Source of the DNA: Auricularia sp. M13
Taxonomy: Eukaryota > Basidiomycota > Agaricomycetes > Auriculariales > Auriculariaceae
Direction: 5' to 3'
Length of the DNA: 64,000 nucleotides
Assembly: GCA_037042915.1 (NCBI GenBank)
Contig: CM073200.1
Coordinates: forward strand, 2,538,832 to 2,602,831
Under the pieces are notes generated by a model. The model was not told the origin of the DNA, searched no databases, and saw only the letters and a list, made by a program, of their open reading frames with translations. Each line of letters begins with the position of its first letter. The first letter of the stretch is position 1. Positions 11,454 through 23,163 of the stretch are shown piece by piece. A program made the translations under genes and the position numbers.

Positions 11454-12345
11454 ATGGAGAGAGAGCGTGAGGAGGATGCGGGACAGTAGGACATCGATAC
11501 CAACAGACCTGAGCTGATTGGCCTATGACTAGACACTTTAGGTGTTTGCGCCTTTCGTTCTTTTTTTCACTACCCACTTCTCTTCTCTGTACAGTTTTCC
11601 TTGACCTCGAGCACACGTTTACGTTCTGAATCCAAGCATCTTAATTCTTGTCAGTCGTGCACCGAGCCGGACTGGTGCTTGAAGCTTGAAGCCTGAAGAG
11701 CTGGACGCTGTGATCGGTTATCTCGGAGTTCCATTTCGGCCTTGACAGCTTCACTACTCTTCGCGCGACTGCACCACCCGAGGCTTGTTTGTGCAGTTAG
11801 CTGGCCTCCGTGCTTCTCGCTCCGTTCATTCTGCCAATGCCATACTAGTGTTCTGACCGCCGGCGCCAAGACGTGTGCGCGCGCAGACGTACTGCAGACG
11901 TCCATGGCTGCTTCATCGACACCCCGAACTAGCTGGCAGAGGGAGAGGCTGCAACTTCTGGAACTGTCCGCGTCTGGCTCAGATAATCACTGGAGATTGC
12001 GATATTCTTGCGCCGACGTCGCCCGGAGGCTCTTCTGGCCTAGGAGTCCGTCAACGAGACGCGGACGTGTTGCAACTTGCCTGGATCGTGTAAGCAGACC
12101 TTGCCGGCACCTGGCGATCACCGCTCGAGTCGTGCTAGCGATACGGCCTCCTTCATCTTGACGTTTGGTTCTGCGCTGTTGCCCCTGTGCTCTCCGCGGC
12201 GGGATCTGCCAGGAAACTGGAGTCGTGAAACGTAATGATCATAATAGAAATAGACACGATGATTGTACCAGGATAAGTACAGCTTCTACAACGAGATAGG
12301 GGTCGACTTGAGATCCGTGTTCTCGATGGAATCTGCGGTCCTATG
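11454..12345. other. Intergenic between convergent GH79 A and HAD A
   Basis: About 890 bp shared by the 3' ends of two convergent genes. I see no supported gene. Confidence 0.5.
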
Positions 12346-13313
12346 CTAATGCTTGTCGCGCGAACCCCGCGCGCCGAAGCCATACACCTCGTTGAGGAAG
12401 ACGCCCACTCCGCCATCGTTATTAGTCGGCGCAGTATACTTGGCTGCGGATTTCGCCTCGGCCATCGCGTTGCGCATGGCTACGCCGTGTCCGACGCTGG
12501 CCAACATTGACGCGTCGTTCTCGCCGTCTCCGAAGGCGAGCACTTTGCTCATGCTGATGCCGCGGGCGGAGCAGAGAGCACGCAGCGCTGTTGCCTTGTC
12601 GACCCCAGGCGCGACGGGCTGGATGACCCACGACGCTCCCTGCTTGATGCTGAACACCTCGCTGCCGGAAGCGTCGAACTGCAGCCTCCTCATCTCTCGC
12701 AGGGCACCTGGGCGTCGCACAATCAGCACTCGAGTCCAGAGCTCTGGCGACCCTGGTACCCACCTTCCCTCTCCGCGGTGGAGACGCACACTGAGACCTT
12801 GATGACGACGGTCTCCCCGTTAAGCACACGTCGAAGAAGCGCTGCCCGCGCATCGGGGCCACTCCCGTCGACAGAGCTGTCCCCGTAGTACTTGCGCGCC
12901 ACAGTCATCCAGTCTCGGCTCGTTTCGCGGTTCACGTAGATCGTCTCCGAGGCAGTGTGGATGAACGTCGCGCGCTCTCGCATTTTCTCGAGGATAGTGC
13001 AGACTACGTCCGGGGAGAGCGGGAAGACTTCTAGCAGCGACCCATCGCCGGCGTGTAGCAGCGCTCCGTTGCCGTGGATCGCTGGGAACCCGTTGGTGCC
13101 TGCAGGGAGGCCCAGGGCCTGTCGCACAGGTATGCACGAGCCATACTCTTTGCCGGACGCGATGATGATGGGCAGCGTAGGCCTCTCTTCGCGTAAGCGG
13201 GCAACGGCGGAGACGGTGGTCGGGTGAACGGTCTGGCCGTCGGTGAGGAGGGTGCCATCGACGTCGCACACGATGAGCTCGATGTCGTCTGGACGGGGAA
13301 GAGTGATAGGCAT
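12346..13313 (-). CDS. Cof-type HAD-superfamily phosphatase A
   Basis: Two exons, 13313-12764 and 12707-12346, joined by a 56-bp intron, give 303 residues, a usual length for the Cof/IIB group. HAD motif I is VCDVDGTLLTD (nucleophile Asp and acid Asp), motif II is IIIASGK, and motif IV is AFGDGENDASML with the metal-binding Asp residues. The protein ends NNDGGVGVFLNEVYGF. The cap between motifs I and IV (FPAIHGNGALL) is of type C2. Enzymes of this family usually dephosphorylate sugar phosphates, flavin or pyridoxal phosphate; the substrate here cannot be read off. The start MPITLPRPDD is chosen because paralog B starts equivalently. An in-frame upstream Met at 13559 would add an unsupported leader. 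It is cytosolic by lack of a signal, and it faces GH79 A tail to tail. Confidence 0.88.
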
Positions 13314-13909
13314 GGTGGTGAGATTCGCAATACCTGGAATATTGTCGCTCGCACCTTTCTCTCCCAGGCATTTAAATGGCTGCCAGGAGAAAGATGGCCG
13401 GCTGTATATGCCGCCTACAGCGAAGCACCGTGTCCTTCTAACAGTCACCAGTCCCTTGAAGGATCGCGGAACTAGCGCCTGGCCCGCTGGCCCTGTGACT
13501 TCTTCGTTTTCAGAGAAAAATACAGCGGCCTTCTCGAGGCTTCCTTTCTTCCTAGCCATAAGCTTTCCAGCTCCCGATTAGCTGTCGACACTGACAGGGT
13601 GACAGTTTACTCGCCGATCGTTGATCTTACGAGTCACCGTTAAAACCGCCTTGTGTGCTCGGTCTTGTTGAGATACTCGTTGTCGTCCCGCGCATAAAAT
13701 CGAAGTATCATTCGCTATTCCCTGATATTGTAGGAATTCTTGAGTTGAGGTGCTCATGTATACAGCCACCAATCCAAAGCTTGCGACCAAAGGCGATGAA
13801 AAATCTTATCTATGAGTTCTGATCCGTGCCGCCGTCGTCAAGCATGCTCCTGATCACCTCCAACCCACAACGGGAAAGACAGAGATGTTCAGGACGTGTT
13901 AACTTCCTT
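13314..13909. other. Upstream region of HAD A, no gene seen
   Basis: Holds the presumed promoter of the minus-strand HAD gene. No other supported feature. Confidence 0.45.
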
Positions 13910-14043
13910 CCGCATTTGTCTCTCGCGCAGCTACACACGTGCGCCGGATGTCCGCATTCACTGCCGGCCACCGAATCCGCATCTGTCTCTCGCGCAGATA
14001 CACAGCTGCGCCGGATGTCCGCATTCACCGCCGGCCACCGAAT
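13910..14043. repeat. Two-copy 67-bp tandem repeat
   Basis: The units at 13910-13976 and 13977-14043 differ at only about six positions. Both contain CGCCGGATGTCCGCATTCA. They lie between two minus-strand genes. This is a recent local duplication of unknown effect. Confidence 0.9.
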
Positions 14044-14322
14044 GCCCAATTGAGCCATTGCGTGCGAAATACTTACTCGATTGGGTCTCCTTTCTCAGCT
14101 GTACTCTATACTAGTGTCATTTTACGTCGGCATCTCCCCATAGCCATTCGTGTGTACTCTTGCCAGGCAGAGGTCATTGCTCTACTTCTCCTCGTCGACT
14201 CTCGCCGTTGCGTCCGCCAGATGCGACGCACTTTTCGACACGAGGCAGTGCTTGGGCAGCTTGGAACATTGCTCTTGCCTGAGATGTTCCACGCGAAGCT
14301 AAATCTTCGTGAGAATCTCAAT

Positions 14323-17312
14323 TCAAATTTGCCCGCATAGTTCCCTTCGCACCTGAGGTCCTTTGTACGTTTTGCGAGTCACAAGGGCAAACCAGATCGA
14401 TGCAAGGAGCATGGGGCCTCCCCAGACCACGACAGCCCTGCCAGTAATCCTAATATGGTCTTGATACGAGGTTAGGCATCGTCAAAACGCACCAGTTCAT
14501 CGTCTCGACGGTAAGGTTTGCGCCGCGCACCGTGGGGAAGCATAGGATCGGTAGCATCACGGAGACATATCCGCATGCATAGATCCCAATAGGTTTGCCC
14601 CATTTTCCAAGGTTCCACGGTCCCGGATGCCAACGGTCGCCAGGAAAGAAGCAGCGCTGCTCCTGTCAGAGATCGAAAGGTTTGCCGGTTGAAAATACAC
14701 ACCAGAAAGACAGGCATGGTGAAGGCGAAGCTATAGGATTATCCTCAGCCACACTGACAGATTCTGATGAGCACGTGCACCCTTACTAGGCCGCGACGGC
14801 GCCAGCAGAAAACACAGCTCCGACGGTCACGGGACCCGCAAAGATAAGGCAAACAAAAGCAGTATTGACCATGAGGTTGAATACGCAGGCGTTGACTGGC
14901 GTGAGGGTCTGGTGGTATGGTGAGCTTGGGTAACACGCTCGCAGGCGACTGACATGGGGGTTGATGCGGGAAACGAAGCGGCTCGCAGGGAGGAGTCCGT
15001 CTCTGGCATAAGCAAACGCGAGTCGGGAGCAGGTTATGGAAATTGCCTGAGCTGCAAAGCTCCCGCTTATGACTGGACAGAGATCGTCAGAGGATTCCCC
15101 GCAGTGAATGACTCAATTGGTTCACTAGTAATGACACCGAAGGCCGTTGTGGTTGCCGGTGACATTGCCTTTGCAGTACGATTCAAATTACTCTCACAAA
15201 TACCAATGACTAGGAATGATTCACCTGACGAAGTGCAGCAATATACGGCTGATCTAATGGAGATTGCAGTACGGCTGGGACATCCGTGATCTCCACGTGG
15301 TCAGCACCTATGACCGATGAGGCATGGACGTTACGTACTATGTAGGCCTGGAGGACCATGAGCGCATTCGGAAATGTGAGATCTTGCACCGTCGCTAGCT
15401 CGGGTATGCGCCCACCAAGATAATCCCAGGGATCCTGTGAGCTCTCAGAAAGGTGATACAACACTCCTTGACTCTACTTGCCACCCGAAAAGTCCGCCTA
15501 CAGTCGCGGTAGACACGATAGCTCTGGGCGTTGAGATTTGCGAATTCGTGCACTCTTCCGAAAGATGAAAAGGGGTATCATAACCGGCCATCGTCCTGAA
15601 GGTGAAGCTATAAATGGATGCCCAATAAAGAACAGCTACTGTACCAAATGGCTGTCAGGAATGACAAGAGTACCGCTGGACAAACTCCCAGATTAGGTCA
15701 CGTGACCGATTATCACTTTCTTAGTCACGTGCCTATCCCGTCCGGCCAGTCCTTGAATGAGTGGGATCAGGAGAGGATCTTTTACGAGAGCATCATCACC
15801 CGGGCCCACCGTTGAGTTGGCTATACTGTCCGCCGTGTTGCAATGGACCTCAGCATAAGTAGACGAGCAATTCCCTCAAACGCACGTTCCCCAAACGTCG
15901 GCGCTGGTCCGGAAACCTTGTTCCGGGCATCTAATCAGCTGTCGACCCAAGGAGGGTCAGAAAATGACTTACGCGGTCTGTTGAGTACCGCACTCGGGAC
16001 TCCAATAACGACCACCAAATATGCGACCTACATCGGCAGTTAGATGGTGCAGACGTGGCTGGTTTGACGTCCCGTGTTGAACCAGGTCATGGTGGTGTTG
16101 ATGCGTGCAACCCAGCGTGTTGGTAGAACGGCACAAAAGAATGCCATCAGATTGAGAGAATAAGTGATTGCGCTGCATTCGGGAACTTGAGTAATATTAA
16201 AAATTGAACGAACGGAACCACGCACAAGAGCTTTGCATTTGTGGCTTCAAACTCCGGGCTATGGACTTTGACTAAGGCCAGGATCATTGATGCCATACCT
16301 GTGATCGTGTAAGGCTCATATCAGTAGAGATTTGTTCTGGCTGCCATACCGTAGCTGGTTGCAGGGGTCGCTAGTGCGAGGGTCAACTTGCTCTTACTAC
16401 TCTACTATGTGGTACGAAACAACATCTCACCTGTCGTTTGTCCAAACCAGTTAGACCTGAACAGGGTCAATAGATACAGTAATACTGATTGGCGGTGTAA
16501 CAAGGTCACCCACCACCCTGTGAGATAAGCCAAGAATGGACCCCATCCCGGGGGCGCCTAGCGGGCGGCGTGGGCGCACCTGTCAGACCGCATTCGGCTC
16601 TGAAGACCCGGATACGAACCAGAACTCCCACTGCGTAATAGACTTGACAAGAGGCTCAGCGACCATGGGGAGGCGATGCGATATGAAGAAGCTCACGACC
16701 GCCGCTCGTAGGCATCGAGCTCGCCAGCTCTGCCATGGCCAATGCGCCGCATTGTACTCCCGTCCAGGCCTTTGAAATCGTGAGAAATAGCACGCCCGCA
16801 TGGGAGATAGCGTGACATTGACTGACCAATAGCCATCCCCTGCAGTTCCGCTCGTCACGTCGCACTGGAGAGTCGTAGACGACTGCGTTCCCTACCAAGT
16901 GAGGCCAACCGTCCCCGCCGCTGGCATGATCAGTCTCGACCAAGAGAACAACAGGTACAATGGCACTCATACATCCCAAGCTAACTGTGATAACCATGAG
17001 CACGGGACAGCTATAAGGAAGAACTCCTTACACGCCAAAGTCGAGGGGATGCCAGGCAAGATTCCGAGGGCAGAGAATGATACGCTGAAGCTCGAGAAGA
17101 GTGAAAGCTCTCTGCAGTTCGAGGTTAGATTCCAATTTGCGAGTGTTGAATAAATATGGCAACCTTTTGAATTCTTGCTTGTAACCGCACGCACGCAATG
17201 CCGCGTCGTCCACCAGCGTGATGGAGTCCTTTGAAGTCGTTGACTCTACATCCTTGTTCTCGGAATCCGGCTGGACGCTGGGGATGGTGTCCTTGGTATC
17301 TAGTCGTACCAT
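14323..17312 (-). CDS. Amino-acid/GABA-type permease (APC superfamily), many introns
   Basis: Translated in one frame this region looks broken, but splicing at short GT-AG introns restores a typical fungal permease. It starts MVRLDTKDTIPS, then ALRACGYKQEFKR joins ELSLFSSFSVSFSALGI. Further segments are AGTVGLTW joined to GWLL, GALAMAELASSMPTSGG, YYA joined to APPGWGPFLAYLTGW, then SNWFGQTT and GMASMILALVKVH. Later come LPTRWVARINTTMTWFN, AGYDTPFHLSEECTNSQIST, AISITCSRLAFAYARDG, FTMPVFL, HPGPWNLGKWGKPIGI and MNWITGRAVVVWGG, ending TRKTYKGPQVRREL. This matches the 12-helix amino-acid permease plan, including the MAEL-SSMPTSGG and EE signatures. I could not resolve every exon between about 15300 and 15960, where one or two may be decayed. 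It is a plasma-membrane transporter, probably of amino acids, GABA or choline. Confidence 0.78.
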
Positions 17313-17629
17313 GGGTTCGAGTGTTTGAGTAGTTTCTCAAGTACCGCAAAGCATCCGTTGTATAAGCGGGCCTCATGGGCTGTCAGCGTCTTCCAAAGAA
17401 CACACAAACACGATTCGTCCAACTTCGACAACTTTATGACTTTGAGTGCTGCCGTGTTTCGGACGCTCAGCGCGCTATAAAGGATTCGGCGGCGACATGT
17501 CCGTGCGCAAGAATAGAAAACTCGAAGGCAGTGCATCGATTGCCGCGAAGTTGCCGTCAGGAACGCGAAATGCTGTGCACTTCACGTCGGACTTGCAGCG
17601 GCGAGCTCGGTGATTTCCACGTCTTGCCC
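17313..17629. promoter_or_regulatory. Bidirectional promoter region
   Basis: 317 bp between the start of the permease (minus) and the start of the small membrane protein (plus). A TATAAAG at 17476-17482 points toward the plus-strand gene, 147 bp before its ATG. Confidence 0.5.
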
Positions 17630-18401
17630 ATGAACAGGTCGTACGGCTTTCTTTTCGCCCTCGCATGCGCCACAACGGCGCATGCGTACTGCTACTACGA
17701 TAGCTTTGGTACGCAGTTGATTTAAGGCGTTCTTTTGTACTTATGCCTACCGCAGGAGTTTATCATTGCACGAACGCGCTTTCGAACGCTGCACGCGTCG
17801 GCATTGGAATCGCTTTTCGTGAGCCAGCCTCTGGAGAAAAGCATTATAGTGCTAACAAATTGTTTTGAAGTCTTTGGAGCCATCCTATTAGTCTCAGCAG
17901 CGGTTGCGCATCGCCGGCGTACTTTACAGCGCCGAAACATGGCGTTTATCGTACATCAGCCCGCTGCAGCTCCTCAAGGCACATACCAGCCGCCCCCGCA
18001 ACCTCCTTATGGTCAAGCAGGATATCCCTATCCACCTGCGCCTCCGTACGCATCTTCACCATACAACTCGGCATCCGATCCCACCAACGTGTCGGGTGGC
18101 CCGAAGGACGCACCGCAATATCCTCAGCCGACGTATGCCGGAAATGCACCGCCGTACGCTGGGACGGCATATCAGTCGACGCCGCCGCCGCCGCCGCCTC
18201 AAACACAGCCTCGAGGCTACGACGTTGATGTGTACACGATTGCCGTTGTAACCCCGAGCGCAGCGCCTGAGACTAACGGTCCTCTGGTGAGTTTTCTTCG
18301 ATCGATATGGCTGTTTTTCGATGTAATGACCTTCTTTATAGCCTCAAGCGGCGCAAGGTACCTACGCGCCACCTGCTGGCCCACCGCCTGCGAAAGCGTA
18401 A
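17630..18401 (+). CDS. Small type I membrane protein with Pro/Tyr-rich cytoplasmic tail
   Basis: Exons 17630-17708, 17756-17818, 17871-18286 and 18342-18401 give about 205 residues. The order is a signal peptide (MNRSYGFLFALACATTAHA), a very short ectodomain with two cysteines (YCYYDSFGVYHCTN), one transmembrane helix (GIGIAFLFGAILLVSAAVA) and a basic stop-transfer run (HRRRTLQRR). A long tail rich in Pro, Tyr and Gln follows (PPPQPPYGQAGYPYPPAP) and ends PPAGPPPAKA. This layout recalls Shisa-like and fungal Rcr-like trafficking adaptors, whose tails bind WW-domain proteins. That similarity is of architecture only. The promoter is shared with the permease, so a role in transporter sorting is possible but unproven. 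Confidence 0.7.
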
Positions 18402-18591
18402 TGATGATCGAACGACCTAATGGACCTCTCTATGTCTCGGTTCATCAAACACGGGATTGTAAGTAGGTACGATTGGTGTAATGATGTAAATTGCATTGGG
18501 TCCTTAGTCTTAAAGGGGCGGCTGAGGATCGAACATATAATCAGGCTGTTGTTCATGACTGGCAGGGTATCGTCTATCAAAATCCAACAGG

Positions 18592-21331
18592 CTACACAAA
18601 AATTATGCCACTGGATATCGCGGCAAGCCCGAACGCGAGCCACAGATCGCCAATTGTCCGGCCAGCAGCATTTTTCTTGTTGGTACTGGTGCTGGCGAGC
18701 TTCATTGTCTTGCGTACCCCGCCGTCCATGCCGTTGCTGGTCTCAAGAGCGCCAGCGGGTACAGCAGCAGTATTGTGCATCTAGTCATGCCTGTTAGCGT
18801 CCTTATCTGCAACCTGCACGAAAGGAGACTGACCCGCGTCGTATGCGACGTTGCAAATGTCTTCATGTCATCGTCGGGTGAATAAGCACTGTCCGTCAAG
18901 AAGACTAGAGCAATTCCCGGAGCGGGTACGCGGATCGGACAGGAGCCTCCTGAACACTGCACGGTCTCCGTCGTATGTGTGCCACGCAGGAGCCCGTCAG
19001 ACTCGAAGTAACCGCCAAACGTCTGTCCACCGGCAAAGACGGTGATCAACAACTAAATCGATAAAAAGCAGGATTTCTGCCCTACGCACCTGGCCAGCAA
19101 AAGTGATGTTCGTCTTACTGGTTACCTGGGGCGCAACGAGATACCTGGAATGCCAAACGAGTCGGCCCACTGCGTTACGACCCATGAAAGAGTCACTCAC
19201 CGAACTTTGAGCTCGGCCGCGTCAGTGGCAACATGGGCGGTGTAATCGCTCCCTCCACTTGTATCGCCCATGTAGTTTATCAACACGAGTCTCGCAGGCT
19301 GGTTGTCCTCGTAAATGACATAGCCCGGGGTATACGGGTTGTTCGAGTTAGCTCCAAGGTCCGCAACGCGAGCCTGGCCGGACTGGCCGAGCGCCTCCGC
19401 AACGAGAAGGATCGAGTACATCGGAGGGCCGACTGTCCACATGAACGGCGCTGTTGCATTATGGGGAGGTGGTACGAACGGCTATCGAACGCTTAGCATC
19501 TGAAATACTTTTGGCAATGGCTGCGACGCACATTATAGTAGGCAGCCTGCCCTCCGAGATGGAGCATCATGTGTGTGAAATTCACCGACGCGAGATTCAG
19601 CGCCAGGTCAGTTGCCCAGAGGGCCGCGGCAAACGAATCACTGAGACCGCGGAAGCCTGTAGAACTGAATGAGTAGAATTCCGGGCAGGTTGTTCTGCGG
19701 CGTACCGTTACATGATGCCGTGTTCGTCTCAAGCAAGATGACGGGCTTGCCTGCAGCATTAGCCGTGGCAGCGATCGCGCTGTATTGTCCGCTGAAAGAC
19801 TGTGCAAAGGAGTGCTGAAAAATCACGCTTCAATACCGGGTATGAAGACTGCCGAGAGTAGCATACTATCATATACGAGTTGAGGACCTGCTGTGGATCA
19901 TGAGCGGATGGGTCGCAGTTATCCAGTGGATAATGTTCTGCATCTCAGCAAAGTTCAGATGGCAGCTGCGGACTCTCACCTATGATTAAGCTATTGAGCT
20001 GACTGCCAACTGTAGCATCGCCGTAAGAACAATTCCCTAGCGGGATTTAAAACATACATTGCCCGAGGTAGTTCTGGTTGTTGATCAAGTCTCCCAGATC
20101 CCAGAGGCAGCAGACGCCAGGTCCTCCAAAGTTGTTCTTGACCTGCCGAAACGTTATTCGTCGAAAGACACAAGCTCGAGACCTGCCTGAATCTTGGGAT
20201 CCGCAGTGACATCGTTCAGGATGCTTTGGTACTCGGCCATATAATCCTGTTCGCTATAATTCTGAGCCCGGTAATTGTGCAGGGCATAGAGGTCTGACGG
20301 TCCGACATAAACACACCCATCTCAACCTGTAAGATTTGCGAACGACATACCTGGTTCGTTTCCAAGTTGCCTTTTTTGGAGTCAATATCCGGTTACTTGG
20401 ACGGAGCAGACGCACCAGCCCCAAAGATACTCGCCCATAACCGACTCTCCCTGCTCCACTATCTCCAGCCGAGGCGGGTCTCTGAACGGCATGAGAAAAA
20501 GCTTGAATTTTGAGGTCAACTCTCACGTCTGGTTCATGGGAACTCCGAGGAACCACTTGATTCCCAGAATGTCCGAAGAAGCGCGCAGCGCCTTGAGGAT
20601 GTCCAACGTGTACTGCAAGGTAGGAGTGTTGGTCTATGCGACGCGAGTAAGCTCCGGTACGCTGGAGTAAGTTGTCGTCGAACGTACATAGCCCGTCGGC
20701 CCGATGGCGAATTTCGCAAGAACTGCGCCTCCAGGCAGCGAATCGACAAGCTCCGCCTTCTCTTGCGTATTTCCTCCAAGTCGCAACACAGGAGGGCCTC
20801 CGCGCTCCTTCATCAAGGACATCAAGTTGAGGAACTGCGGTCGTAGCCATGAACTATGCGTGGGTGGTTTGATCAGCAGGTTTCAACCGGTCGAGACAGC
20901 TCCGGAATACCTGTTGGGTCCAACTGCGATAATTGAACGGCGATGAGACGCCGGGATTACAGACGTGAATGAAGTGAGAGACTTACTGACGGCTTCGGCA
21001 AGAGACATCTCAATGCTAACGCCGAGGAAGCTTCCCAGCGTCGCTTGACTTGCCGTTGGGTTGCCCGAAGTGTCGAGGTCGATTTGGAAGTCAAGCGGTG
21101 GAATTGGTTGTGGCAGAGGTGGCTCCGCCAGCGTTGTGGGATCATACGCCTGAGGTTGCAGTAAAGGTTTATTCCATAGTTTGTGTCTACCATCGAAGGC
21201 CTGCGACGCACCTGCCATCCCACATAGGCAGCACCGGGGGTAGGAATAGGGACCGGGTACGGGTATATAGAGATGTCAGCTACGACGCCCAGCGCTGCAG
21301 CGAACAACGGCAGCAAGCATCGCGTGAGCAT
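18592..21331 (-). CDS. GH79 family beta-glucuronidase-like secreted enzyme B
   Basis: Paralog of the gene at 8609-11453 in opposite orientation, with matching exon boundaries including a 13-nt microexon. It has a signal peptide (MLTRCLLPLFAAALGVVA), SFLGVSIEMSLAEAV, ERGGPPVLRLGGNTQE, QLGNEPD (acid/base Glu), ILLETNTASCNG (nucleophile Glu), WTVGPPMYSILLVAEALG and the C-terminal beta domain, GYFESDGLLRGTHTTE. The hydrophobic end (LWLAFGLAAISSGIIFV) again suggests a GPI anchor. All catalytic residues are kept and the splice phases close, so it looks functional. Compared with copy A the sequence has diverged throughout, so the duplication is not recent. It is divergently oriented to HAD B. Confidence 0.88.
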
Positions 21332-22193
21332 GGTACGCGGTGTGGGTAAAGACAGAAAGAGAGAAAGGAGACACGACGCAAGCTGTTTCTGTTACCGGCC
21401 CTGCCTACGCACCTCACTGGGAGGCTAAATTTGCAATGAGGCCGATGCGGTGTTCGTGCGGGCTCCTCGTCCCCATCTTTATCCCCTTCTATAAACAGAA
21501 ACAGATGCCGGACGGCGCGCTATGAATACCGTTGCGGCCAGGAGCCTGGGAGTGATGACCCTTCGAGCCACCAGACCAGATTCGCTGCAGCTGCTCGCCG
21601 ACAACGTGGTAGCGCTTTTCTTGTATGAAGCACTGTAGCGGGGGAACCGAACGCACAATCAGAGCTTGCCGCCGACGACGATGAGCGTCCATCGAGGTGA
21701 TCCAGGTAGACATCTTGGAGAAGTAGTTTTCCCTTGATCACGAGCATCCGCAAATAGACGAAGGCAAATCACAGATCCGTTGACAGCATATCATTCGACG
21801 CGTCGCCTTTTGCACGAATGCGTGCCTGAAAACCTGCCGCGACATGTCGGCAGAGCCCAACCTGCGACGATGAGGCCGAACGTCCAGGAGCGAAACCGGC
21901 TGGCGCTGTGCTGCGTCACCCTGGGCCACTGATCTGCTCACGTTGCTAAATGCAGCCACACATCAGCCATCCTGTTCAAACTTCTGGCACATATTTAGGC
22001 TTACACAAGCGCCAGACCGCAGATGGAACGTACCATGTTGAGCCATGACTTTGGGCGATGATCCTACATCGGACACTCGTGAAATGGCGTATACTGGCTG
22101 CGTCCCGGTAGACAAGTTGCACGTGGCCGGCGTGGCGGACCGGGAATAATCCTCGATCGCCACGATGGCCATCCTTACTCAGCTCCGCCCACG
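21332..22193. promoter_or_regulatory. Shared upstream region of GH79 B and HAD B
   Basis: About 860 bp separate two divergent start codons, so this stretch must contain both promoters. I see no reliable TATA element or further gene. Confidence 0.4.
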
Positions 22194-23163
22194 ATGTCGA
22201 CAACGCTGGATCCCAAAGTGCCTCTGCCGCGCCCAGAAGACATCAAGCTAGTCGTATGCGACGTGGACGGCACCCTGCTCACGACGGACCACGTCGTGCA
22301 CCCGACCACCCGGCGCGCGTTCGCCGCGTTGCGCGCCGCGCGACCTGACATCCCTGTCGTCATCGCGTCGGGCAAGCAGTACCCGTCGTGCGAGTCCGTG
22401 CGCGCCGATCTGGGCCTGCCGGCGTCGTTCCCCGCCATCCACGGCCACGGCGCGCTGCTGCACGGTGACAAGGGCGAGCTCCTGAAGGCGCATCCCCTGT
22501 CCCCCGATACCATCGTGCACGTGGCGGAGCAGATGCGAGAGCGCGCGATGTTCCTGTTCACCGCGCGCGAGGTCGTGCTCGTCAACTCCGAGGAGAGCAG
22601 GGACTGGATTGCGGCGGCGAGCAAGTACGACAAGCATGTGGTCGACGCGAGTGGACCGGGCGCGCGCGACGAGTTCATGGGCCGCGTCAAGACAGGCGAG
22701 CAGCCAATCGTCAAGATATGCATCCCCGCAGAGCTTGACGACATCGAGAGTTCGTAGACCACGACACCTCGTTTCGCAATAACGCACTGATCAGAGCGTT
22801 GCAGAGGTGTTCGAGCAGTTAGAGGTCCACCAGCGCCAGCTGGTTACGCCGTCCGATACCGCAGAGACCGACCCTCCCTTCCATATCACTCGCGCCATCC
22901 CCTGGATTATAGAGCTTGTGCCGCCGAATATCAACAAGGCGCGCGCCGTCAGCGAGCTGTGCGAAGAACTCGGCATAGAGATGCGTCATGTCCTGGCGTT
23001 TGGCGATGGTGACAACGACGCGTCTATGCTCGCCTCTGTTGGTCACGGCGTTGCGATGGGTAATGGCATGCCTGAGCCCAAGCGCCGGGCGAAGTACGTG
23101 ACGGCTACAAACGATGAAGGCGGCGTTGGCGTCTTCCTGAATGCTGTATTTGGGTTCGAGTAG
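22194..23163 (+). CDS. Cof-type HAD-superfamily phosphatase B
   Basis: Exons 22194-22749 and 22805-23163 give 304 residues, with one 55-bp intron at the same place as in HAD A. Motif I is VCDVDGTLLTTD, motif II is VVIASGK, the cap signature is FPAIHGHGALLHGDKGE, motif IV is AFGDGDNDASMLASVGHG and the end is NDEGGVGVFLNAVFGFE. All Asp residues needed for the phospho-aspartyl intermediate and Mg binding are present. The substrate is not deducible. It sits head to head with GH79 B, whereas HAD A is tail to tail with GH79 A. Confidence 0.88.

Noticed and set aside
13314-13559. N-terminal extension of HAD A to the Met at 13559
   Set aside because: Paralog B begins a few residues before the same PRP(D/E)DI motif, and the extension has no counterpart there.
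14323-17312. First read as a decayed permease pseudogene
   Set aside because: Nearly all apparent frame breaks coincide with GT-AG introns whose phases close, so an intact gene is the better reading.
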